From contig QLIY01000019.1 of the NCBI GenBank assembly GCA_003260075.1, forward strand, positions 303,949 through 367,948: a stretch of 64,000 nucleotides of DNA. The letters run 5' to 3'. The position numbers were made by a program, and so were the translations under genes. This DNA is from Phallusia mammillata. Lineage: Eukaryota; Chordata; Ascidiacea; Phlebobranchia; Ascidiidae. The notes beneath the pieces were generated by a model. That model made no database searches. It saw nothing but the letters and a program-made list of their open reading frames with translations, and had not been told where the DNA came from. Positions 34,624 through 46,200 of the stretch are shown here, piece after piece (within the stretch, counting starts at the first letter, position 1; every line of letters begins with the position of its first letter).

Positions 34624-35342
34624 TGTGAACCATCACATCTGTTACCGAAAAAAGGCAAGTCGAAATTGTCACCAAAGGAACACAGTTCGCGATTGGCCAT
34701 CAAACTTTTGCCAAAGATTTTTGTTTCGAGCGGGCAAAATTGGGGGAACTACCTTCTTATTTTCACAAAGAGCAAAGTTATAGAAATGTTAAAAAATATT
34801 GAAATATTTCTGTTTGTACATTAAGTTTTAACTTTTACGTGTTGTATTGGAAGAAAGCAGAAAATTACATTTACTTTATCAGAGTCTCTTTTGAGCATTT
34901 TTCTGCTTAAGACAAAGCCGGTATTTTTAAACTCCAATAGATGGCGGTAAAGCACCACAGTTAAATGGTTCTTCGATTGTTTGAAAAACAAACGTTTTAA
35001 AACTGACCGACAAAGCACTTTGACAAAATATCATTTCCTTTTTATGTTTTTCAACGAAATATAATGTGTATTACCTGTTTCCTCGTTTTCCGCATTGTCC
35101 TGGTTTGTTTAGGTTATTTATTGCCGTGCACATCGCTCCAAATAATTCTGAATATTGATTTACAAAAGCTTGCGAGATGTTTATTTAGTGTATGTGACTG
35201 GATAACAAGGGTTGTTTCAGGTTATTATACGCCTCATTTGTCAAAATATTGCTTAATAATCGGCTAAATCGTAATGTGAAATTATCACCAATGTAAGTTA
35301 CTAATTTTGTTCCGCTCAGAATTGAAATGGACCCCCCCCCCC

Positions 35343-35404
35343 GGTCCGCCCAAAAAACAAAATTTTTAAGTGGGCCGCGAGCTGAAAAAGTTTGGGAAGC
35401 ACTG
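35343..35404. mobile_element. hAT-type right-end fragment next to an 11-C run
   Basis: The sequence ends in AAAGTTTGGGAAGCACTG, which inverted reads CAGTGCTTCCCAAACTTT, a typical hAT terminus. To the left it is cut by an 11-C run (35332-35342). No left terminus was found. Confidence 0.45.
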
Positions 35405-36065
35405 ATCTACAGTGCTCTGTGGTACCACTTCTTGCAGAACAACGAATTCGTTTGAAACATATTTCATTTAACGCTATCTTAAGCCCCAAAACAGTACAGA
35501 TATATCTATTAAGAGTAATCATTTGACATAATTAACGCCCACTGTGCCGCAACGTTGTTCGGCTTTTCATAGCAAGTAGCAACTATGCTTTTTGTTAAGA
35601 ATTGACATGACCTGTATTTTGAAAATCGTAATGATACGAAACAACAAGAATAGTTACGTAACAATGACAATAGGCCTGGAGACTGTTTTTTGTAAACAAA
35701 ACCAGATAAACAAAATATAAAGTTGCAAATCCAGGTTTATGTGAACAAAACGGAAGCTACTCGCGTACCACCTGAAAACCCTTCGCGTACCACCAGTGGT
35801 ACGCGTACCACCGGTTGGGAACCCCTGGTTTAGACCGAAGAAAACTGAAGAAACACATGCAAACGGAAGACTTATTACAACGANTTCAGGAATAAAGGAC
35901 TGGTTCAGCAACGGCACTCTTGCTTTCCCGGCAGTCATCAGTGCGGTCTCACAGCAAAGAGAGCAGTTATACCTTTTCAAAAAGTCTAGGCCTATGATGC
36001 ACTCATGCGCGGAGTGGTTGCATATACATAGAATCGGTGGCTTACAGTTAGTCCACCAACTTTAA

Positions 36066-36066
<1 letters not shown>

Positions 36067-36124
<58 letters not shown>

Positions 36125-36349
36125 CCACAGGTGTTCGGATAACAAAGATACAGTTGCCCCTGTGTCTATATCAAAGCACATACCGGTACGTTTTCGGTCA
36201 CAATCTCAATCAACCGAGGTAACACTTGCTTCCCCCCCCCCCGCCACAGGTGTTCGGATAACAAAGATACAGTTGCCCCTGTGTCTATACCAAAGCACAT
36301 ACCGGTACGTTTTCGGTCACAATCTCAATCAATCGAGGTAACACTTGCT
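36067..36349. repeat. 57-C run, then a 107-bp block twice, split by an 11-C run
   Basis: C run 36067-36123; copy A 36124-36230; one T and an 11-C run 36232-36242; copy B 36243-36349. The copies differ at about two positions. Copy B continues into the retroelement gag region; copy A does not. The order long run, truncated copy, short run, full copy is the same as at 30035-30680. Confidence 0.9.
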
Positions 36350-36867
36350 GCGCTAAACGGTCGGAGAGTCGGGGAGTCGTTCGCTAGTCATCATCGCTTT
36401 TGTGGGAACCACTCTAGAGGTTGCCCTGGGCACAGAAGAATAATTACGGTTTTGTTTATCGACGGGTTGCGTAGGGACGCGTGGAAAGCGCGTCGTTTTT
36501 TTACCACCAAGACACTGGCGTTGAAGATGACCTGACTCTCCACAGTTGAAACATCTTCGCTGATTTAAGGGTCGGGAAGGGCGCACATCAGAACGGTGTT
36601 GAGCCAACGCCAGTGTCCGAACCTGTTGCTGTAGATTTTCGCACTGGGCTTGCAAACTCGCAACAGTGCTTGTTAAATGCTCTGTGTTTTTGTGTAAACC
36701 CTGCTTCAGCTCATTTAGGGTAGTAATTACAGTATTGTCAAAATCGCGTTTGTCATCTACGGACGTAGTGACTGTTGCGACAATGGCCGTGGATTGTTCG
36801 TTTAAAACCAACTCGGCAGCGGCCCAAAAGTCACGCTTATGGCTTAATCTATTCGAAATATTAGCGA
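36124..36867 (-). mobile_element. LTR-retrotransposon gag/protease fragment (Ty3/Gypsy-like)
   Basis: A minus-strand open frame from the C run at 36868 to a stop at 36353 encodes a gag-like tail with one CCHC zinc knuckle (CFNCGESGHLQRQC, spacing C-x2-C-x4-H-x4-C) preceded by a Gln-rich coiled segment. Downstream in another frame lies a DTGAT motif (Asp codon at 36283-36285), the active site of a retropepsin-like protease; it occurs again in duplicated copy A. A stop separates the protease frame from gag, and no reverse transcriptase or LTR is seen. It is a broken fragment bounded by C runs on both sides. Confidence 0.75.
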
Positions 36868-37256
36868 CCCCCCCCCCCCATAGTGCAGTTTCTATGATGC
36901 GCTGTCAATATCTTTACATGTGAAATTTTAAAACGAAATCTGATCGCAGTGGTGGTAGCAGTGATTTCTAGGCCGTCATTCCTGTCTTCTCTTCAAACAT
37001 TTTATGTCCGTTGATAAAGTGTAATTGTCTAACTTCAGTTTATTGATCACACTAGCCTACATATAAACGAAACATTCATCAAACAACTTTAAATAAAAGC
37101 ACATCATAATTCTCAAGATTGGTAAAAGTCATTGGGTTAGACCCCCCCCCCCCTTCGCGTACCACCAGTGGTACGCGTACCACCGGTTGGGAACCCCTGG
37201 GTTAGACCGAAGAAAACTGAAGAAACACATGCAAACGGAAGACTTATTACAACGAC

Positions 37257-40200
37257 ATCAAACTTTTACATTAGGACACAAAACTTTATAATTGTTTGAC
37301 AGCGTGCGTGGGCGTCGCTCTCCTGGCTGTCAAATTGACTCGTTTAGCCACATCTACAGCGCATGAATCTGATGAAATTAGCACCCCTGAAACGGTTTGT
37401 ATTTAATTTGTTGGGACGCGCCTTTTGATTTGACCCGAATTGCCTGACTAACATGTAGTGCGCAGGTTGAACAACCGTTCCAGTGAACCACACCAAAGCA
37501 AGCAAGCTGAAACCGTCGTTAGATATGCTAATTTTTGTGCCAAATGCAAATCAGGCGATGAAACAAACCGGTCTGTAGCTTTCACTCGCAGCGAAAGGCA
37601 TTGCTTTTGCTCCGTTTCGTTGAGACAGTGGTAAGGTGTTCGATGGAAGAGAAAGAAAGAGATGGTTTAGAGTAGGGAAAAGAGTGACTTGACTCCCAAA
37701 CATGGAAGCGACAGCCAACAGCGCTTCGCCCGTTTATTCGACCCTGTGGTGACACGACTTGTTTGTTTAACAGTCCCGATTTTCGAGCCCTGTGTCACGT
37801 AACTCAATCCAGAGCGAAATGATGGAAGCAGAATTATCAGTATTTGTCGACACACGAAGCCGGCGTGGATCACTAAATTAATCATTAAACATTCTTATGG
37901 ATTGGTACTCCCCTGCCGACGACGCGCGTGCTCCTTGGCACATAATATTTTAGCGTTGCACGTCAAAATGTAATTAATGACTTTCTTATTGTTAATTTTT
38001 TTCTTTGTTTTCTTGCAAGTTGCAAAAAAATGCAATTAACTGAAGCCAAAGTGCAAGGTCGCATCAAGTTGATTTGCAAATCATTTATACTCAATGGAGA
38101 AAGTGAAGTATTTGCCGGGGCCAAACAGATGTTTCTTACCTGTATCAGCCCGCTGGTCTAACAGAAGGGTGTTTGAAACAACAAGACGCTTCTGTACACA
38201 ATAGGCCAGTTACCTTGGACCGGTGAAACTTCAAGCGGTTTCGGGTCTGATGGTTGCTACGACAATAATCGCTATTGTGGGGTACGTGTACGTGCGATCA
38301 CCGAGAAAGCTTTTGGCAAGACGAGCATTGCCCTAGTGACGTTTTACATCTTATCGCCGTTCGTCAACATGAGTACAAAACCAAGACAAGGGCGAAGTCA
38401 CAAACGATGGTTTTGTCATTTATCGCCCTTCACAAAACAACTTCAGCATCACCACTCATAAGAAGATATTGCAATGAGTTGCAACAATAATGTAGGGTAG
38501 CTGAAAGTTGTAAATCCAACATTTCATTGTAAAACGTACGCAATGTTTGCAGATTAGCACTTCCCTGTACTTTAAGTGGTATTAACCCGGCAGTAGCGGT
38601 TTGCACACGCAGTGTAATTACATGGTGCACCAAAGTACTTGCAAACATGTGGACTAGATCATAGTGGTTCCGCTGCGATTAGACTCAAACGATGTCCGCA
38701 ATCATTCATAAACGTTGTGGTGGATGAGATTTTTAATGCTGCCAGGCGACGAGGAAACCATGTTAAACGATGAACAAAGTGTCTTAAAAAACAAAAACGT
38801 ACACAGAATCAGACCCGATTGAAGATTGTGTTTACACTTGGCCTTGCAAGACAAACATCAATCGATGTGTTAGCAAGAAACTCCCCTTGGCTGAACGTTC
38901 CCAAGAGGCCACAACTTGAAGCGAATTGCACTGCACACAATATTGTTGCAGACTAAAACCAAGGGCAAAGCTCATATGCCTGACAGAGGCCTTGCGCGTC
39001 CTAAGTAAATATAAAGCGTTGTATTTAACGACAAACTGATGGAAACAAATTACCTTATAAGCGATGATAGGAGCTTAGCGGTGTTTGGAGACAACACAAG
39101 TCTGGGACAAAACGATAAGCAGGACATACAAAAGAAGAATCAATCCAAAGTGTAGGGTTACCGGGTGTGATTTTCTCCTACTAGCAGCCAGTCTTAGCAT
39201 GGGGAAGACTGGTAATGAGCGGGACCACGCGTAACAAAGCGAATGACAAGTCAGATTGTTTAAATCGGAAAAACTTTTGTTGAAAGGAGCGACGCGCGCT
39301 GTTACTTAATGTTACACCTAATTTGACACAACGCTATTGTGTTTGAGAGTAGGTGGGCATTGGATATAACATGGTAAACTATTGGTGTGTGTGTGAATGT
39401 CTGTTGCTTTATTAAGTCGTGATTATATCGGTTTGTCATATATCTTCCCTGTGTTTATTATGTGAAAACAATTGGCTGGTAAGCTCGTATTATGATCATG
39501 AAATTTCATGCAATTGTATTATGATTCTATGCGTAGAATTGTTATAATAACGACGGTTAAAGTTTAAATCAGTTTGACAGAATTGCTAAGGTGTGTTCTT
39601 TGTAATGAGGAACGCATCCGTTTTTTTGTTATCAAAACCCTTTACAGCCATTGTATAAAAACCTTATATATAAACTCTTCTTACAAACAAATTAAAAAAA
39701 AAACTAAAAAAGACTGTTTTATTTGGTAGCGTGACCGTTAAACGTCATTTCAACAAATAATAGGAATTCACTCACACAAAAATCATGTAGTTGTCGTTGA
39801 TATCGTTCCCTGTATTGCCGCATTGACGTAAATATCCTACATGAATGATTTATATCCTACGTTTTCCAATGCTCGACTTTCTGGGTGCGTGTGCGTGCGC
39901 TTCTGGTGTTGTCGAATCTTTTGGTAGTGTGCATAGGGACATCGCTACCTTTCTTAGAATTTGTGTGATTGCTTTATCCTGTTCAGGCGCTTCCTATCTG
40001 TGCATTTGGCAAATCAGAGATGATCGACGTTTTAGTGAGGAACAGTTGACTTTAGTCAATGGCTGCCCGCAGTACTAAGTTGAAAGATTAATTGGGCTTG
40101 ATTGGTTGCTAAAACAGATTGTTATTAACGATGAACAATAGTGTTTTAAGGTTATTTCCTTGATTATGCTGCGGTGACAAAAATTCGATTAAGCTTGCGT

Positions 40201-43200
40201 ATTGTTCAAGGACTTTACATGTTGGAACAATTGACAGAAAAAAACTGTTTCGGGGCCCATATTTTAGATTGATTTGCAGCTTATTGTATGACAATATAAT
40301 AATCTTTTCAGCAGTAAAGAAATGGCAACCGCAGCACTTGTTAAATACAATTGCAAGCAAACGCTTGGCCGCAATTTGCCTGTTTGCAACCAAACAGGAA
40401 ACTACTCTTGCGGTGAGAATAGCAGTAGCAAGCAATCGCAGACAAAGCGGGCAGGGGAGTCGGTATTCAACCGACAAAAAACTTTATTGTTAAATATCAT
40501 AACTAAGCACCGCTGTCAGTAACTTCATCCGCACTGCAGGCCGGCGTTTGTTGTGTCTGCTTACTGTCGTTCAATTGGCGGCGTGGAAATGACGAGCTAT
40601 ACCCATGCACGGGTGCTCGCGCTGCGCTTTCACTTGCAATGCAGTATCGCAAGGGATACGCGCATACAAACCCACCACTGTTGTGTTAAACGTAAACAAT
40701 CGTTGCACCCGCCAAGTTTTTTTCACCGCCAGGCGCTCAAATTGTCCGTCTCTGACGTCAGGGACTTTGTGTCAGTTGCCTGGTGGAGATGGATCGTGTT
40801 CGAGATTGCAGGAAACCGCGCGCTTCATCACTGTGATGTGTTGGCATCATCGCCCTGTCTCAAATAACTGCGTATTGCTTGCAGCAATCACTTGCAACCG
40901 CACTCACGCATTTGATTACGTTCATCATTGCAGTGGAGTCCAAAAATGCGGACAGGCAAGACAGAAGGCTGGTATTAGAGCTCTCGTGGCATTTGTCAGC
41001 CACAAAAGGTAAATACTGCAATTAAAATATTTGTTGTACAACAGATAAACGAGTCCAATAGCAAGAAACGCGATTTTGGTACAGGTGACCTTCACCGACA
41101 ATTGAACACGTGATCTTGCATGTTAGCACAGGATGAGACAATATTAAAAGATTTTGTCGGTGAGGTGGATTACTTTCAGTGAGTTAGAGGGAGCGACAAC
41201 CCATATTGTGTGCCCTCATGATTTGTGTAACTGACATCTCGAGTGCACGATCTGCGCGAAACAATGTTGTTGAGCTACGGGTCAAACGTTCATGCCGTGT
41301 GGGTGGCTGTTCATTCAGGCATGACGCGGTACGTCAGACGAAAGGGCTTCGATTTTTATCTCCGGCACCTGCCCCCGATAAAGAGGAACGCAGGAAATTT
41401 ATTTTCGCCCCAACCGCGCGGCTGATGTTGTTTGCGTACGGGCAAATGTCATGAGATGGCAAGCGATTCGCGCCATTTCCAGTGGGCCGAGTTGCGGAAA
41501 CCTCAAACAGTGTGTATTTGCTGCCGTGTTTCCTGCACTGCCACGTCGAAAGTGTTTCAAGGCGACCTAATATTGCTGAATGACCACGTAAGGTCCTGCC
41601 GAGTTTCCACTTAAAGTTGTCGTCAGGCTGTTTAGGTTTGACACCATTGTCCGCGTGTGCTCGAACCTTCGATTTAACTGTCATCCGGCAGTTACGCATT
41701 ATTGGATAAAATTGACCTAATACGTCGCGAGTCCCTTCCAAACACTCGATTACGCGCTCGCCAGCCGAGGAAAGTTGTATCACGACCTCTTCGCCAGTTG
41801 TACGGTGCCTGGTTATCACCGCGCCTGAAACCAGATAGCTGCACAATGCTGGTTCTGTTTTCGAGGGCCTTTTAACAACGTTCGAGGGCGGTTTAGTGTC
41901 TGTGCCGAGCACCCTCACCCCCATGCGCTCTGCTTTCGTTACTTTTTGTTTTCCCGAATACAAAGAGCATGTGTAATAGGATGAATAATAACGCGCTCGA
42001 CTAATCCACAAATGTACTTTCCGCATCCGTAAGGTGTTCAGTAATTGCTTAACGTGTGAGGGCTGCGGCGAAATCTGAAAACGCGCTGTGTGACTGCGCC
42101 TTTGTGCTTCTACGATGAAAGGCCCAAGGTTGGATTTACTGTGGTAACAAACTTATCTGCACCTAAGCACAAAAGGGACGATTTGCAAATAAACTCGTCT
42201 TCTTTCGAAGATGCGCCTGTGCCGCGATACAAGGTCTTAGTCGAATAACAGACAATTTTAGGGGTAACAGGTGGTTGGTATCATCTTAATTAACTCGTTT
42301 CTTGCCATCAGAGACCGGGTCTTGTCACCAGGTGACAGAGCACACAAGAAGCACGAGTTCTTAATTAAAACTTTATGTCGACCGCGATTTAAGGTTTGAT
42401 TCTTGTGTGAATTATGCGGCTGTAAAATGCGTGGCTTTGAAACCGCTGAGAATACCAGATCGTCATAAATCTTTAGGGTTCGCATTAGTTTATAGGCGAT
42501 GTAACAGTCATCTCTCCTTTTTTCAACTCGGGAATTGGCATCAATTTACAACGCTTCCCGTCATGCCAATCAATCGATGCAGGGCATGGCTTGTACTTGC
42601 ATCAGAACAGTAACAGTATTGCGCAGTTTAGAAGTCAACATCGATTATGCTGTGTTGTAATTTGCAGGAATTCGCCAGGCAGTGTGTGAGCTACAGTGGA
42701 ACACATTTGTATCAGCGTTAAAAAGGAATATGCAGTGACGAGTTTCCCATTGGGAAACAAAATGTTGTAAATTTGTAAATAAATAGTGTAAATAAATTTT
42801 AAGGCTACATTGTGAGCAATTTACAATAATAACTGCTGGAATGATTGAACCTGTTTTTAAAAGCATTTGACAATTAAGAGTTATTGTGCTGATAAAATTA
42901 ATAGTCTCAAAACTTCGTTAGTCCAAATCGTTATTTGATCCATAAGAAGTTTCTTTAGTAGTTGTAAAATTTTTGCTTGAAGAGTGGGATGTGAAACCAC
43001 AATTAGGCATGTCAAATGAACATAAACCGCACCTTTTCGTTTCATCTTTGTTGCGTCTCCCGAACTGCTTATTTTTGTTTAATATCTGGTTTGACGTCAC
43101 GCCCCTTGTTTTTGGTTACCCGCGACTCGTCTCGAATCTCTCTATCATAGTTTACCTTGCCGATGACGTATCCACGGCACCCGAGGGGGAGAATTATCCT

Positions 43201-46200
43201 GCCACAACCGGCAGAAATCCCGAATCTCTTCCGCCCATTTTCCCGGGATCAATCCGGTGAACTATTACCCTTCAGTATGTCAGTAAGCATTGTAAAAACG
43301 GCAAAATCCTCGCTGACAGGAAAATAATGTGGGTACTTGTATTGGGCAAACCCGAAAAAGGTCACCTTCCAAGTTGAAAGTAGGCTTTCCATTGTGTTTG
43401 GGATGGATACGTCTTTCCCTAATCGCGCCGCGCCTGCGTCAACGACAGCGCCCTTGCCTTACTCTACTTTATCATTTCCGGAAGTTGTCGTTCGGCGGTT
43501 TCTTGTGAATACGAGTACAATTGTTATTTTCCGATGCACGCATCATTCGCGACTAGTGGTGAATTTGTAGAATGGTTAACTAGGCGCGGGCGTAAATTTG
43601 TCACTGATTCGGTGTTTGTCTCTGTTAAAGTTCACACACCATAATAAAGAAGGTTCTGTAAACATGTGACACAGAAGGACATTTTTCCTGCAATTAGTTT
43701 ACAACACGGTTAGCGTAATCAGGGAAAGGTAAACGAAGTGTCTTTTATCGATGTGTCTTTACGATCAGGTAGTCTGTTATATCTGACTTAGGGTTCCAGC
43801 CAAATGACAATAAGTTGCTTGACACGTGCCCAGAAGGACAAGCTTTCTCCGTTAACACGCACCTGCACTGTCTCGCGAAAAGTTTGTTTTGGGCGGATTG
43901 CGCCCACCTTTCCTCAGTTCACTCTGTTTGTCGGTCGTGCCTTAGATGTTCCTCCAGGATCGCGCCCCACAGTCGATCGACGACACTAGAAAGCTCCCCG
44001 ATGACGTTATACAACCCACTCGCGCTCCATCAAATATTTCAGATGTAATGTTTAGTTGCGCCTTCTCTCTTCGTGGGACATTCCGGGCCTCAACCTTGAT
44101 AATTGTTTTGTGACCATTCCACAGGGTTTGCGAGGTGTTTCATTTTTTGGCACTCAGTTATGTCGGAGGCCGTTTATGGCTGTGAAAAACATCGTCAGGC
44201 CGACCTAACAAATCGCTAAACGACAATAATCATGATTCATTTACTTTGAAACGCGACCGCGAGCTGCTTCTGTGAAAGCTGTAAACAGACTCACATCCGA
44301 CCAAAAACGCCTTTCGTAAATCTCGCCCCTGGGCTGGAGCGTTTACCTCGGGTGGAAATGATAATGTTTTTGTCGCAGCTCCCTTAAAATCAGGCACAAG
44401 CAGGGTATGGCATCTCGTGGTTTACAGCTGCTTTCACGCGAACGGAAACCTCGCCACACATGTGGCCAACGATACTGGCGCAAGTGAGTCAATATTTGCG
44501 ATGCTTTCTTGCGAGTCAGGTAGGCAATATGGCGTGTCTATCAAGTGACACACTCGGCCCAAACTGACTCGTCAGAGCTGTGCTTGAAACTCGAACCGCG
44601 TCACTTTCTACGACAAGCACGCGCGTCCGCTCGGACAATTTTAATAGTAACGGCATCCATAAAAAACTTTAACGCCGTTCTACGGCAACCCAGCGCGTTA
44701 CACTTACAACTTAGGAGCGCGTCGGTGCTCGTTTTGCGTACATTCCTTTCTCTTGCGCGCATACTAACAGCGGGGGCACTGCGGCGGCGTCGCTATGTGA
44801 CGAGCCGCCCATCTTAATAAAATTACAGCTCCAGCATTAAGAAAACAATCATATTTGCCGCGCGCCCGATGCGAAACCGCGCGGTAATTTGTTGCGCGCA
44901 GTGTCAGCACGCACGACTGACTTCCAATGTACGACAGGCCAGTGCGCGGCGATTACTCAGTAGACACTTTACTTCTCGCTTGTGTCGATGAAGGGCCTGT
45001 GTACAGAGCGGCGCGAAATGTTTCCAGGGCAAGATTTATGCGGCTGCTTGAAGTAAAAAGCTTGATATGCTGGTGACAGTAGATTTAAGCGGGCCTTTGT
45101 TGGCACAACTGTGTGTGCTGAACAATGGAACAGTTTGAGAACAGTTGAGCTGGAGATATTTAGTAATGTTCAGTTAGCGTAAAAGTTCGTTATGCTTGTT
45201 AGGCTTATTCAAGATAGTGATTAACAGTTTAAAAACAATTAGGTACTAATCATTGGTCAGTGTTTCCTAAACGTGTTGGCTTAAAATGTTATTGCTCTTG
45301 TCTGGACATTTGTACAGTTTACATAAGATTTGAAATTGTTGTAATTAGATAATCAATAATAAACCATCAGAGGTCACATAGTACACAGCGTTGGACACAG
45401 AAAATAATCTACACTTGTTAAAATGCGAACGGAAAGCCATTGAATCGATAATAATCCGTAATAATGGCGCCTTACGACCAGACACATTACCGTGTTGCGA
45501 TGATGGACAGACTGAATTTGACCATGACACGATGACGAATCGGTATTATAAGCCACTGGGTCTTTGAAGTTTTTGCCTTGATATGAAGTGCTATGATTTG
45601 CTTATAGCAGCAGTCACGTTGTTTTTGGTGAGAGTTATGTCAAGTTCGTGAGAAGCAAACGTTCGCTTGAAGTCTGGGGCCGAAGAAAAATGCCTGCTCG
45701 TTTGACAGGTGACGAAAGATGTCTGTTGTTCAGACTTGTGTAGCGGTTTCATTATATTTTAGGTAACTGCCTTTGGTTGTTGAATCATCTTTTTGAACAC
45801 ACTAACGACTCAAAGCGCGACAACAGTTAGGGACTGACTGAACTGCGTTGACCTGCAAGGGTGGCATCAGCGAAGCTAGTGGATGATGTTTTAAACACTG
45901 CGCCAAGACGCCAATTTGTTGACAATGGGAAATTGACGTAAGTGTGTGTGCCTTGAAACTCGACGCCGGCTGACGAAGACGTCATGTAGGTTCTGTAAAG
46001 CAACTCCTTGTCCAATGTTTCTGTTGACAAAGTCGATCGCCACACATTACCTGACAAAAAAGCAATTTGGCCTTTCACGTCAGGGCGCATTTTGCCCTCC
46101 TTCAAACTTGACAACTCAATTGTGTTGGTAAACTTGATGTTTGCTTCAGACAGCAAGTCCAGACCAGTATATCAAATTGCCTGCTTTTAACGTAGATATA

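Larger units (their letters stand above)
35781..37255. repeat. 103-bp duplicated block flanking a suspected misinserted segment
   Basis: 35781-35883 and 37153-37255 are the same sequence with one difference noticed (GGTTTAGACC versus GGGTTAGACC). Copy 1 stops at an ambiguous base (35884); copy 2 starts right after a 12-C run (37142-37153). Copy 2 continues into unique sequence. The 1.27 kb between them includes a retroelement fragment and more C runs. Confidence 0.88.
34624..37256. other. Gene-free repeat-rich region upstream of RAD51AP1
   Basis: Just beyond 34623 should lie the RAD51AP1 promoter and 5' UTR; no clear motif is seen. Onward lie an hAT right-end fragment (35343-35404, ending TTTGGGAAGCACTG), another hAT end with the palindrome GCGTACCACCAGTGGTACGC (about 35784-35827), several C runs and a retroelement fragment. 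No host gene is recognisable. Confidence 0.55.

Noticed and set aside
40605-41012. 135-codon frame, with a second overlapping frame at 40553-40867
   Set aside because: Two overlapping frames in G+C-richer DNA without similarity to any protein; likely chance.
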